Source: Cyphellophora europaea CBS 101466 (Eukaryota > Ascomycota > Eurotiomycetes > Chaetothyriales > Cyphellophoraceae). From it: a stretch of DNA of 64,000 nucleotides. This document shows positions 52,217 through 63,817 of this stretch, one piece after another; the stretch's first letter is position 1, and every line of letters starts with the position of its first letter. The stretch is from positions 271,862 through 335,861 of the forward strand of contig NW_008481804.1 in the NCBI RefSeq assembly GCF_000365145.1, in the 5' to 3' direction. The notes below the pieces were generated by a model, which was not told the DNA's origin, made no database searches, and saw only the letters and a program-made list of their open reading frames with translations. The position numbers and the translations under genes are program-made.

Positions 52217-54155
52217 TCATTTGCCGGTAATCTTCTTGAAGTTCTTTGCTCCAATGTCACGAAGCTGCTTTCCATACAAGTACAGCTACATTTGAGTCAG
52301 TCTCTCAATCGCGAGAAGCACATTGTCTGGATATAGATACCATAGGAATGGCCGGCGCTCCGATGCCCAGCACGAGAAAGGCCAATAGGCCAATGCCCCA
52401 GTCAATACCAATTGCGTCAAACAGACGCTGTCCGAACAATGGAAACACTCCGCCGAGCACGCACCGAAACGTCGATACTAGAAGATCAGTCAGCGAGATC
52501 GAAAGTTGAGAGATCAACACTTACTCGCGGCCACGGCACTGGCGGGAAATTGAAAACAGTCTACGGCATAGAGCTGAATTGCCAGGCCAACATTCATTGA
52601 TCCGGCCGCGAATAGTGCCACGCCAATGAGCGGAATTATGAAATGCGTTCGGCCGGAAGAGAAGCCGTACATGAAGAGCCCGGCTGCGGTGACCATGGTC
52701 CCGCCGAAGGCTGCCACAAGCCTTGTTTCTGGATGGTATGTCTTGCCCGGAGCTGAAGCTCGTGTGTAGATCACATCCAAAAGAGGGACGGTTACGAACA
52801 AGCCGATCATGGCGCCGATACCTTCGGACAGGAGGTCAATGCCGACGATTCCTGGTGAGTGGCTATACCCGTCAGACAAGACTTGGTAGAACTTATAGAG
52901 AGGTCAGTCGTCGATCTCCAGAACGTGAAGTGCTGTGGGGGTATCTAACCGTCACAATAACCATATACAGTGTGCCGAACAGTAATGCGAAAACCAAGGC
53001 CACGATAAACAGTGCCGGATCGACACAAAGGTAAATAACTTGGCGCGGAGGGTAAGCAAATTGCCGCGTATCCTTGCCACATCGGCTTCTTACCTGGTCG
53101 AAACGCTTCTGTCAACATATATACAGCACCGCTTTGCTGCTCCATTCTGGCTCGAATATCCAAGGCAGTATACAGGGGCAGGTGAGGATCCTGCTTCTGG
53201 CACTCTTTCAATCTTCGGTGGAGGAGAGTCGGGATGTAGCACTCTTTAAGGAGAACCTGGCAGAATATGTGGATAACGAAACCGGCGATTGCCTATGAAA
53301 GTCTGTGAGTTACTATGCTGCTGCGCTGCGAAGGTGTCTCGTACTGGGACCCAGCACGTCCATCTCCAAGACGCGCGTTCAGACATCCAGCCGCCGCAGG
53401 CCGGCCCTGCTACTGGACCCAGTATTCTGAGGCATGTTAGTCTCAATCTTCAGGCCAACCCAGTACGAACATGGTAAAATAGAGCACGCCTGACGCCTTG
53501 GCTCTGTCTTTCAGATCGAAGAGGTCCGATAGAACTCCTCCGAAAATTGCAAGGGAAGAACTACCCCCAACGCCTGCCAGGAAGCGACAGGCCACGAGCT
53601 GGCCGGGCTGTGTGTAAAAATGTCAGCGCGCCGCCTTTCCCGAGGACTGGTAATGGGGAATACCGTCCGAGCGAATCCACCCCCAACCCCAAAAGCAATG
53701 AAGACAACATTACCACCCAACAGAACGCGCTTTCGACCATATATCTCCGACAAGGGCGCAAGGAAAAGCGGCGCGATAGCAAAAGCGAAGAGGAAGACCG
53801 CGGTTTGCAATGCGCCTTCGATAGGATCCGTCATCCCCAAGTCCTCCATAACGAGGTTGATGGAGGGCGCAAAGATGGTGGCAGTGAACGGCGCCAGGAA
53901 ACAGAGTGAGCCAACGAGTGTATTTGCGACCCATTTTCGGCGCGGGGTCCAGAGACGCGGGTGAATGTCTTTAGGGAGGGCGATGAAGTTGCTGTCGATG
54001 TATACGATGTCCTTGCCGTCCCAGATAAGCTTGTCTGGATTGCTGCTCCGCTCTGCGAGACCGTCCTGGTAGGCTTTCTGCACCTCGTTGGGAATGAATA
54101 CCTGGGTATTTGTCGGTGCAGTCTTCTCGGACCGAGGTAGGATGTGGTGCTTCAT
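52217..54155 (-). CDS. MFS transporter, DHA1-like multidrug/polyamine family
   Basis: Eight exons: 54155-53664, 53607-53460, 53412-53345, 53292-53094, 53038-52950, 52891-52525, 52477-52341 and 52285-52217. The seven introns are 47-58 bp; the frame closes exactly to 522 residues. An N-terminal cytosolic region with the K-L-I-W-D-G-K-D motif precedes helix 1. MFS motif A appears as L-S-E-I-Y-G-R-K-R, and motif C as V-A-G-P-A-C-G-G. The central loop has the L-T-E-A-F-R-P element typical of fungal drug:H+ antiporters, and the last exon is a basic tail ending K-I-T-G-K. The junction 53460/53412 is the least certain. Divergent from the double zinc-cluster regulator, with 403 bp between starts; likely its target. 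Confidence 0.86.
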
Positions 54156-54558
54156 AGTAGTATTGGTCCACGATCTTGTAAAAAGGATAATTACGGGAGC
54201 AGAACGAGACGCGGTCAGGGCCAATGGCGATGGAGATGGCTGCTAAACGTGTGTTACGACCGAGCTATATATGATCTACTTCGGCCGGGAAGCTGCAGCT
54301 TAAAACCGGTGCGTAGCATAAAGGAGTCCACTAGGACAGGATGGCCTCCGTCGAACTCGAACGTACCAATCAAGCAGCCCCGAGACGGTCCTGCGGATCC
54401 TAATTGTTCAGACGCTTTTGAGTCAAGCGCGGGATTAAGCGTATACTTTTCGCCGGCTTCTCGGCCGTGGTCTCTTTCTAAGTCTTTCCCCCGCACACCA
54501 GACCCGACCACTTTGACAGTCTCACAAACACACGCCACAACCAAACGCCACGGTATCG
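54156..54558. promoter_or_regulatory. Divergent promoter between MFS transporter and double zinc-cluster regulator
   Basis: 403 bp. It contains a CGG-N5-CGG direct repeat at 54454-54464, and the second CGG is also the left half of a CGGCCG palindrome (54462-54467). Such triplets are the usual half-sites of Zn2Cys6 factors. A TATATAT stretch near 54266 could serve as a core element. Binding is inferred only. Confidence 0.4.
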
Positions 54559-56563
54559 ATGACGGAAGGGAAAACAACCATAATTCGGACGCGCGCCGTT
54601 CAAACATGCCGCCCGTGCAGAGATTCGAAGATCAAATGTGATAGGGCTCGACCACGTTGCTCCCGGTGCGTCAATCGCGATCAGGATTGCCAGTATAACT
54701 ACGAGGCAAAACGACCTCACAAGCAGCCAACCTCGCCGGCGCTGATCGCACCGAATGATGATGCCGTGGGGCCCACATCACCAACACAGGCCGCACTGGT
54801 GCCGTCGAACAGCGTAAATTGTTCTTGTAGGCCAGAACTCGACGCCCAATCACAAGCTGTTGCGCTCAAACCTCGCACGCGGAACAGAGTTCCGAAGGCA
54901 TGTGATAGATGTCGCAAATTAAAAGTGAAGTGCGACCAACAAGAACCCTGCAAGCGTTGCGTCCAGCAAAAACGGGAGAACGAGTGCCTCTATGGCGTGC
55001 AGCGACACTCCTTTCAGAAGGCAACCGGAGAGCGGACTATGTTCTACGCCAATAGTCACTGGAGAGCCGTCAGCGCGAACGTATGTGTCATTGGATGTTC
55101 GCTGTTCCTCATAGACAAGCTAACGCGTTATCCAGATTGAGGCTGTCCTTGCACACAACATTTGTCCCGGCCTCTGTTATACAGCTAACAGCATGGGGGG
55201 AGAAGTACCATTGAGCAAGTCTCCGTTTGGAACACTGACGTCTTCGCCAACGACACCCCTTGTGTCCAGGAACAGAGTCCTTGCTGCGCTTCCAGATATG
55301 GCACAAGCCAGCGAGTTGTGCAAAGTGTTTTTCACAACAATTAACAAAGTATACCACATTTTGCGCGAAGAGTCCTTCAGCGAAGAGCTTGCAACCTATT
55401 CAAGAGATCCCGAATCTGCAGACTTGGGGTGGTTGGCGCTACTCTGCGCTGTGTTATCTCAAGGCATGTTGTTGCAGCAAGCTTCAACAGCCTGGAAACC
55501 AACCAGTACCAGTTTTAGCGGCCGAGACGAGGCTGAAAAGCTGCTTGAAACTGCTCAATCATGCATTGCGCAGACTGCTTTTACGGCTAGACCGACGATT
55601 GCAGCTATTCAGTGCCTATGCATAACGGCTGTCTCGCGCCAGCTGGCCCCGTTCTCATGCTACGATACCGACTCGGCCTGGGTATTGACCGGCCTGATCC
55701 TCAAGCTTGCCTACAGCTTGCGCTTGCATGACTCCAAGAGAATTCCAGATCTTAGCGAAAGCGAACGAGAGAAGCGTGAAATGCTCTGGCATGCGATCGT
55801 CCATTTGGAGCTGAGACAATCGCTCACTGCAGGCAAACCAACCATGTTGAGGCTCCGAGATCTGGCGAGTCTACAACGGGTTGATAGCGGGTTCTCTAAT
55901 GCAGCATGGGTCTCTGCCTTGCCGGTGGTAGCCGAGATCTTGGACGAGAAGCATTCGGCAGAACCCACAGCACTGTCTCGTCAGTCAATCGCACAATACG
56001 ATTATGAGCTTCGTCGACTACTCCGGCGCGCTGACGAGAGCGACGTGGCTAGCACGACCGTGGGCATTCAGCACCATCAGCACATTGCTCTTACTATTTT
56101 CATTCGCCGTACTCGGCTCGCGTTACACTATCCCGAATCATCCGAGCCGGATGCGTTCCTGCATTATCCGGAAGGCTACTGGGCATCTCTGGAATGTTGT
56201 CTCGGGCTACTGGCGCTCCAACGCACGCTTGATGAATGCTGCCAGCCCTCCGGTTGCTCATGGCTTGCGGAGCTTTTCAAGGAGGACTTTTATACCGCAG
56301 CCTTGACACTCTGTCAGTACTTGCTACAAGACGTGACGCGCATGGGACTGGCTGCTCCGCCCTTACACGCCGATACCGGATCCAGCAGCGGCCTACAAAA
56401 CCATCCGAAGGAAACGGTCATGGAGACTCTTAGGAGCTGTCGAGACATTTGGGATCGAAAGAAGGGCTTAAGCTTCTGTCAGAGCATGGCATACAAGGTT
56501 TTCAATGCGGTGCTCAAGAAAATTGAGGAGGCAGAGACCACTGGTCCCACACAAGGTTCGTAG
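54559..56563 (+). CDS. Transcription factor with two tandem Zn2Cys6 clusters
   Basis: Two exons: 54559-55080 and 55136-56563, with a 55-bp intron, giving 649 residues. Cluster 1 has Cys at 17, 20, 27, 34, 37 and 44 (spacing 2-6-6-2-6). Cluster 2 has Cys at 115, 118, 125, 131, 134 and 143 (spacing 2-6-5-2-8). Both carry the basic K-I-K-C-D / K-V-K-C-D loop, so both look functional. A basic linker (R-T-R-N-R) separates them. The middle homology region follows (about 200-560), with helices such as L-Y-H-I-L-R-E-E-like V-Y-H-I-L and L-L-C-A-V-L-S-Q-G-M-L-L. Nuclear regulator, likely controlling the adjacent MFS genes. One cluster per protein is usual; two is uncommon. Confidence 0.9.
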
Positions 56564-56777
56564 CAGCAGAACTAAGGTCCACACGCGCAAGCCTGGTCGC
56601 GGACATAACAGACCCAGAGGGCCGTCTTCTCGGCCGTGACGAAGCATCAGGTCTCCACCTCGCGTATCCTCGCACAGATTCACCCTGGCAATATAATTCA
56701 CTACTCGTGCTTGCATGTACAAGTCCTCCATCTTATTCAGTCTCTCAGCCCAAAGAGACATCCTCAGCAGTACCAGC

Positions 56778-58300
56778 ATGGCAGCTACACCATCAGGACT
56801 CCGGTGGCGCAGCCATCCAAGCTTCATCCTGTCCACCGTCGGCATCGGTATCTTCACCGACCTATTCCTCTACTCGCTCATCGTGCCCATCCTGCCTTTC
56901 ATGCTGCACGATCGCCTCCACCTCCCCCGGTCGGTCGTCCAGCAACACGTTTCAGGCCTGCTCTCAGCCTACGCCGCCGCAATGCTGTTCGCCGCCCCCA
57001 TCACCGGTATCGTCGCCGATCGACTGCAGATGCGCCAGGCGCCATACCTGGCGGGCCTGCTAACGCTGTGTGCGGCTACGGCATTACTTTATTCAAGCAC
57101 GATGCTCCCCGTGATGTATGCGGCGCGGGCGTTGCAGGGCGTGAGTGCGGCGATTGTATGGACGGTGGGCATTGCGTTGTGTGTTGATACTGTGGGGTTG
57201 TCGAATTTGGGCAAGACGCTGGGTACGGTGAGTTTGCTGCCCGGTGATCTGCTTTGAGGCAAACAATTGGCAGAATGAGACTAAGTACTCCAACACTGTA
57301 GATGTCGTCCGCTACGTTGGCTGGGGTTGCGTTGGCGCCGATTGTGGGTGGGGCCCTGTACCAGTGCACCGGGGTTCTGGGGCCAGTGGTTCTGTCGATG
57401 TCCTTGATTGCCGTGGATCTCCTGATGCGGCTGCTGGTGCTCGAGAAGACTGTTGCTGCGACCTTTGAGCAGGCTGTCGACGAGGCTTGTGATACTGATG
57501 GAGCTTTAGATGAGTCTAGCCCAGCTCGGACAGCGGTGAACGCTCAAGCCACCGCTGAAGACCAGTCACAGCGTGTCGATGATGAAAGCCAGCCCCTCCT
57601 CCAGAACAACGAGTACAAACTAGCCACCAGCAAACCCTCATGGATCGTCCGCCTCATGCCGATCCTGCCTTGTCTGGGCAACTCCCGCCTGCTCATGGCC
57701 TTACTACTTACCACTACGCAATCCATGATCCTCGGCGCCTTCGAAGCCACCATCCCAATTCACTCAGCCGCGCTCTTTGGCTTCGAGTCCTTTAAAGCTG
57801 GGCTCGTGATGATGTCTGTCGCCATCCCTTCCGTCGTCTGCGGGCCTCTGCTCGGCTATGCCGTCGACAAATACGGACCGAAGCTCGTGGCAACTTCAAC
57901 ACTTGTGCTCCAAGCCTGCATGCTCATGCTACTGCGCCTGCCACGCGCCGGTGGCGCTGATCAGATTGCCTTGTACGCCATCACCACAGCGCTGTGCAGC
58001 ATCAGCATATCAGGCTGCAGCTCCGCTTCGGCCGTCGAGTCGGGCCTGGTGGTGAATGCGTTCCATAAGGCGAATCCCACGCATTTTGGTGCTCTGGGTC
58101 CGTATGCGCAGCTGTACGCGTTGAATTCCATGGCGTACACGCTGGGTCTCGGAATTGGACCGGAGATCACAGGCCAGTTGCAGCCGGTCATGGGGTTTGG
58201 AAATACTTTCATTGTGCTGGCGGTCGTGTCGGCCTTGACTGGTGTTTTGACGGTGCTGTACGTGGGAGAGAGCTCAAACAAGCCCATCGTGGAAGGCTAA
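56778..58300 (+). CDS. MFS transporter, DHA1/vesicular-amine-transporter-like
   Basis: Two exons: 56778-57227 and 57302-58300, with a 74-bp intron, giving 482 residues. The ATG at 56778 (CAGCATGG context) is preferred over an in-frame ATG at 56715, since M-A-A-T-P-S-G-L-R-W-R-S begins directly before helix 1. Helix 1 is S-T-V-G-I-G-I-F-T-D-L-F-L-Y-S-L-I-V-P-I-L-P, a hallmark of this subgroup. G-I-V-A-D-R-L-Q-M-R (motif A) follows, as does G-V-A-L-A-P-I-V-G-G-A-L-Y (motif C). A long acidic central loop with Q-P-L-L-Q-N-N precedes the second half. Efflux of a small amine or toxin is plausible, but the substrate is unknown. It follows the double zinc-cluster gene and is convergent with the next regulator. 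Confidence 0.88.
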
Positions 58301-58497
58301 AAGGTTTGTCCGTCAAGAGCATGGGTCTGGCAGCATGGAAAAGTATGATAGGTAACAAATATCGGGCATCTACTCATCAACAAGGGGTAGAATAGATAGG
58401 ACATAATGCAGAATTGTGAGTATTCCAACCTGAGAGTGTACCCTCGTGTGTGTAACTCCACACCGGTATGATAAGGGCCAGCTTTAAAGCAACAAAG

Positions 58498-60648
58498 TCA
58501 AATCCGTGTCCCCATGCGAAGACCTTCAAGTAATGTTCCAAGGATCGAGTATGCCGCAAAATTACAGATAGAGTGCCCAATGTCTCGCGCCCAGAGCTCT
58601 CGACACCAATGAAGACCTTGTAGTACAGTTTCTCCTACAAGGCCGTGTTTCTCGCCTAGTATCCCGTAGTGCGGGTGATCAAACATCGACGGCGACGACA
58701 ACGAGCCTGTCTCGCGCAGTCCTTCAACGCCGATGACCAGCGCCGCAATGAAAAAATCCTCTTTGAATAATTCAGCAACTGCTCTTCCAGCAATGCAGCC
58801 GAGCGCAGGGTCTTCCAGCATCGCCCGCTGTTGCACCAGAATCGCAATTGCGCACTCCGTCATTGCTAGCGATGGAACCCGAGCTCGTGGTCTGAGGCCG
58901 TTGGCAGTTACATTATTGGACTTCCATCGGGACTCAAGGTAATGTACAGTCAAGAGTACACGACGAAGGAATACTATGAGCATCCATCGCTGGACAACGT
59001 TCCAAATACCATTGGATCCTGATGAGATTGCCTCGGTATCCCGCAACAGCTTCCGGACGTCGGTATCTACGGCTGCGAAATCAACGCTATGTTGCTCCAT
59101 TGGTTCTGGGCAGTTGGCCATATCAATCACCCTAGACGCCCACGGCAACGATTTGGCAAGGATGACCTCGATTGCTGTGAGTGGAAATTCATCGAGGCTC
59201 ATGATAGACATGTGCGCAGATGATCCTGACTCGGTGGCGCATACACTTGTCGGTGTGTTTGGCTCGAATGCAGAAAGCGGAAGTCGTACTGGAGAACCAG
59301 TATGTATTGCGTGGTGCAGGTACATATATCTAACGGTGGTCCAGACACGGGTCTCCAAAAGTCTAGGCGTCTGGTGCCGTTGAGGAATACCTTTGCCGCA
59401 GAGATCTTGACCCAGACCGAGGGTCATGCACAAATTCACAGCGGTATCAAGGAGGGGCCCGCACGCATCTCGCTCGTGGCATGAGAAGAGACTCGCTCGT
59501 TTCGCTGTGATAATGAGGCAGAGAGTTCGCACTGTCTCAAGGCTGGCTTGAGATCGATACGTCAGCTGATTAAGGCATTGAGCAGCCCCGCGGAGAAAGT
59601 TTTCAGCTCGCCGTTCACAATTTGGTGTTGCGTCCTCCGACCCGTTTCTCATATGCTCAACTTGAGTACTTAGTGCGAGTATGGCCAGGAGCTGAGCAAT
59701 CCAGTCGTAGGCAGCGGCAGACGGGTTTGACCAAAAACGTTCGAGCTCGATCTCGAACGTCGGAATGTGGAATAAGCGATACATTCCTTCGAATGTGCCA
59801 AAATAGGTTTCGACCATGCTTCTGACAATCTCTTGCGGCGGAAGATATCTAGCAAGAGTCTCAGCCAGGGAAAGAGGCTGGCTGACGCGGTCTCCGTCGA
59901 ACGGGAAGCTTGGAAGCCTTGAGTGGCGATAAATATGAGAACGACGCACGCTCGAAACTCCATGTGTGCTCACTGAGATATGATCGAGAAGATCCGGCAT
60001 TATTATTGCACACTATGTGGCGCAGATATGGTTAGTCCGGCACCTATGGACGCGGGTCGGAAGTTACTCAACAAAAGAAAACACGCTTACCTGGCCCAAT
60101 AACGATTCCCAGTGTGTCTGGCCCCTCTTAACGCACACGGGTGCCGACAACGGATTATCCAGAAATTCCACAACGCAGGACAGCTGCTTGTATAGACTGG
60201 TGAGTACACTTGCCAGTTGCCACTCAAGCGAAAGTTGTGGTAGTATATCCTGATCATGGGAATAACTTTGCTTCTTCCAGCAAAGCATTCCATAGTCTGC
60301 CGAAAGTTCAGTGGTGAGGAACGGTGTACATTCACTCAAGCCCACCCGTTCGCTGCAGGCGACAGGTGGGCCAATAGATGTCGATCGGTGCCATTGGCTC
60401 GTAGAGGTATTGATAGACAGGTTCGATGCATATGAACATACACCGGCTTTACCGCGCCACTGACAGCGGCTGCAGGGGAGCTTTCGGTCACACCAAACCT
60501 TCAATTCTCTGCATTCGTTGCAATTTAACGCTCGACGTCTTCGCCGCGGACCGTGCTTTTGCTGGGGGGTGCCATGGGACTCGGATCTGCAGGGTCGGGC
60601 GGTTGTTCTGATACTGAATCGATGCATCAGACCATTGACTGTAGGCAT
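58498..60648 (-). CDS. Zn2Cys6 transcription factor
   Basis: Two exons: 60648-60091 and 60012-58498, with a 78-bp intron in phase 0, giving 690 residues. The first ATG of the open frame is at 60648. The zinc cluster has Cys at 43, 46, 53, 59, 62 and 71 (spacing 2-6-5-2-8; C-N-E-C-R-E-L-K-V-W-C-D), preceded by a strongly basic R-R-R-R-R-A stretch. The fungal_trans middle homology region follows, with Y-F-G-T-F-E-G-M-Y-R-L-F-H-I-P-T-F, the typical sequence of this class. Trp in K-V-W-C-D replaces the usual Lys/Arg before the third Cys. Nuclear regulator. Its 3' end converges with the MFS gene (197 bp apart). Confidence 0.88.
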
Positions 60649-61140
60649 GCTGATTCGCTTTTCACCCTCTTGAAAAGATGGCTGGTCTCCGTTAGTGCTG
60701 TATTCCAACTGATAATATTTTCGCGCAGATTAGTGACTACCCAGCGGATGAGCGCACGGGTATTTCACCAGACTGTGCACCGCAAAGGAAAGGCGTTCGA
60801 CTTCGCGATGTCCTATTGGCGAACGCTGGTTGCATCGCGGGTATCGAGCATGTGCAGTCTGCAGAAAATCAAGTCTGTTTGTCCGGCAAGCATGCTAGGA
60901 CTGTTTGAGTCAGTTAAGCCCCTCCGCCGGCGATGCATTTGCAGTCAATTTACCGTTGACGAAGGACAGCCACTGTGAACAAAAGTTGTAGCGAGTTCTC
61001 TTCCCGGTCTCGGAGTCGGACCCGATGGCGGTAGAAGTCCTTGCTAGCCAAAGCCCCTAACCGTGTACGGTTAGCGCGGAGATAAAAATGCTTAGCAAGA
61101 GGCTGGTAAAGACAATCTTTATTAGATCGACTGATCAAAG

Positions 61141-61149
61141 TTATCAGAT
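61141..61149 (-). promoter_or_regulatory. SreA-type GATA site upstream of the siderophore-transporter gene
   Basis: TTATCAGAT is the reverse complement of ATCTGATAA, an exact match to the ATCWGATAA consensus known for fungal iron-responsive GATA repressors (SreA/Sre1/Urbs1). It lies about 240 bp upstream of the gene start. Function is inferred from context. Confidence 0.5.
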
Positions 61150-61287
61150 TATCGGAGTTTTCAAGCTCTCACTCCACCGATCAGCTATGTTATCCTGCCC
61201 GCGTACTCAGGGGACACATCTTTTACGAGGCGCAGAGGAGAAGCAGAGGGACTAAGAGCCTGAAGTGCTTGCGATGTAGTCTCCCCG

Positions 61288-61297
61288 CTATATAAGT
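61288..61297 (+). promoter_or_regulatory. TATA box of the siderophore-transporter-like gene
   Basis: CTATATAAGT, about 95 bp upstream of the ATG at 61390. Confidence 0.5.
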
Positions 61298-61389
61298 AGC
61301 GGCACCTCTGCGATAGCGCACAATCTTTAGGAAATACAACTCAGGCGATAGAAAGGTCCGTACAATTCAATCATCTTCTGACTAAGAAA

Positions 61390-63352
61390 ATGGGAAGTTC
61401 AACGCGAATAGTACTACGCTTGACGTACATAGGGTTCGCGAGCCCCCCTGCTTTCCTTTCTTTGTGTCGGTGAGGCCATCTGGGCTAACTATGGTATCAA
61501 CTACAGCGCATATATCACCTTAACTGCGGTATCACTAGAGCAGCATGTGATCGTTGCAATGACCCCTTACATCACGAGCGGGTTTTCCCATCATTCATTG
61601 ATTCCGATTATCTCTCAGATTGCTTTCATCATTCTGGGCATTGTTTCACTCGCCATGTCTCGATTAATTGATGTGTGGGGGCTCTCCCAGGGACTGGGTC
61701 TTATGGTTCTGTTCGGTTTCTTGGGTGAGAATCATTGACGCAATAGCTAGCAGATTGAACTAACTCTTCAGCTTTATTACTCATGATATTCTGCCAAAAC
61801 GTGGGCACGTACGCAGCTGCAGTGGTGAGAACGTCCTCAACCTGCTGTGAACTGAGACTTAATCCATTTCTGCGTTTAGGTCATCTACGAAATCGGCTAC
61901 GGTGGCATACTATACACTCTGCTTGTTTTTGTAACAGCAAATGCCAGACTCAAGTACCGCCCACTAGCCATTGCAGGCACCAAGGTTCCATATATCATCA
62001 CAACATTTGCTGGACCGAGCGTAGCCGAAAAATTCTACACCCGTGGCCTCATTAAGTGGGCGTTCGGCACCTTTGCGATCATTGTACCGGTAATCGGAGG
62101 CCTGATGGTCGGTGGGCTTTGGCATTACCAACGCTCAGCAAATCGCGCACTGCCGGCGGTCCGGGTAAAGGCTCGCCAGAAAGGAAATCACTTCCTACGT
62201 GCTTTGTTCAACTACCTGAAAGACTTTGACGGTAAGCATGGAATTGGATCTACTCCTATCCCTCGACCGAGGCATGCTAATATCCTTACGCAGTCATCGG
62301 AATTGCCATCGCATGTGCGGGCCTAACGACCTTCCTTCTACCGTTCAATCTTGCGGCGTCAGGAATAAATGGCTGGAGAAGTGTGTCCATTATCTCCATG
62401 ATCGTGGTTGGAGCGTTCCTTCTCGTCGTTCTGGTGCTATACGAGTACTTTGTCGCACCAAAGAAGTTTCTCCCTTTCGAGCTGCTTGGAGACCGTGTTG
62501 TGTGGGGAGCATGCTTGAGCATCTGCGGCGTCTACATGAGTTTGTTGTATGCACTCCCGACTGATCCTCGGCCCGTGTGTTGCTAATCGAGTGGAAAGCT
62601 GCTGGTTCTCGTACTTTACCTCGCAGCTCCAGGTCGTACACAACATGAGCATTAGTGAGGCAGGATACTTGGCAAACACAAATTATGTTGGAGGAGGTGC
62701 TGCGGCTCTTGCCACTGGTTTGTGAGTTTCAACCCACCTCATGACCATAGCTCCTTTTCGGACCCAATACTGATATTGGTACTTAATCCTCAGAGCTATG
62801 CACTATATCGGCCGTGCTAGAGTTACCACACTGGTGGCGTTGACAGTCTACACCTTCGGCACTGGAATGATGATACACTTCTCGTCCTCACTATCATCTT
62901 CGAGTGTCGGCGGTATTATCGCGTCCCAAGTTTTGATATCCCTTGCATCAGGGACACATTCAGTGAGCTCAAACGTTGGGATCCTGGACGGAGCATCGCC
63001 ATCCACGGTATCCATGCGGCTCGCGCTGGCTTACCTATCAAGCATGATTGGTGCGTCTATCGCGCTTGCGATTTCAGGCGCAATATGGACGAACACTCTG
63101 CCCAGTCGCCTGACCGCAAACCTGGCTGGATTAGGCCTGTCTACCGAGGATAAAGCTTCGATCTACGGCTCCTTGATTGTTCAGATCTCGTACGAAGTTG
63201 GAAGCCCGGTTCGAGACGCTATCGATCATTCGTATAGGGAAGTCTTCAAGTTGATGATGATCGCTGCCACGGCCTCAACTACTGTGGGGTGGATCGGCGC
63301 GTTAATGCTACGAGATGTTACGCCTAGAGACCGGGATGCCGAGGAGGGTTAG
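61390..63352 (+). pseudogene. Siderophore iron transporter (SIT/ARN-type MFS), apparent one-base frameshift
   Basis: Exons: 61390-61724, 61772-61824, 61880-62231, 62294-62546, 62599-62721 and 62794-63352; introns are 47-72 bp. From the end of exon 1 onward, every junction is in frame. In exon 1 the reading breaks at a run of six C (61443-61448): before it comes V-L-R-L-T-Y-I-G-F-A, after it, one frame over, F-L-C-V-G-E-A-I-W-A-N-Y-G-I. Without one base the chain would be 557 residues. SIT features include Y-V-T-S-F-like P-Y-I-T-S-G-F-S-H-H-S-L, the R-L-I-D-V-W-G-L-S-Q-G motif, and the C-terminal region with S-Y-R-E-V-F-K-L-M. The family imports ferric siderophores. Either a recent pseudogene, a sequencing error, or an unrecognised splice variant. 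Confidence 0.75.
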
Positions 63353-63452
63353 GTTAAGTTAAGAATGAGTCAGAGCAAACCGCAGATGCTACCGAGACTA
63401 TGTTTGCTTTAACAGCTTATTATGAACCGCTCTAAATGTCGGGTCTAATCTA

Positions 63453-63476
63453 AGAGTAGTACTAGTGGTGGTTGTT
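63453..63476 (+). repeat. 24-bp subtelomeric direct repeat, copy 1
   Basis: Identical over 24 bp to copy 2 at 63818-63841. The core is AGTAGTACTAGTGGTGGTTG, which contains the small palindrome AGTACT and the motif ACTAGT. Confidence 0.8.
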
Positions 63477-63817
63477 AAGTGTAAGAGTCACTCGGGATAG
63501 TGTAAGAGGAGCCTTAGGACGAATAGGTGTCAACTGTGATTCTCTATGTACAACGATTCAGTACTTGCAGGAGCAAGTCCAGAATCAACATAATCTTCCA
63601 CGCGAGGCGCATGGGAGATTGTGTGCTAAGTGTCTTGACCCCTAAGACCTTGGAGTCCTTGGTAATAGAGGGCTGTGGCGCCTTATTGCCTTGTCTGGCC
63701 TCAGCAATTCAACGACCAATAACCCAAGCGGCTGTAAGAGAGGATTAGTACAAAAAATAACTATTTTATTTATTTTATATATATATTAGTACTATAAGAC
63801 CATGGTGCCAGAGTTTG

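Larger units (their letters stand above)
60649..61389. other. Upstream region of the siderophore-transporter-like gene and the regulator
   Basis: 740 bp between divergent start codons. It contains the GATA-type site at 61141-61149 and the TATA box at 61288-61297. Otherwise no gene or repeat is seen. Confidence 0.5.
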
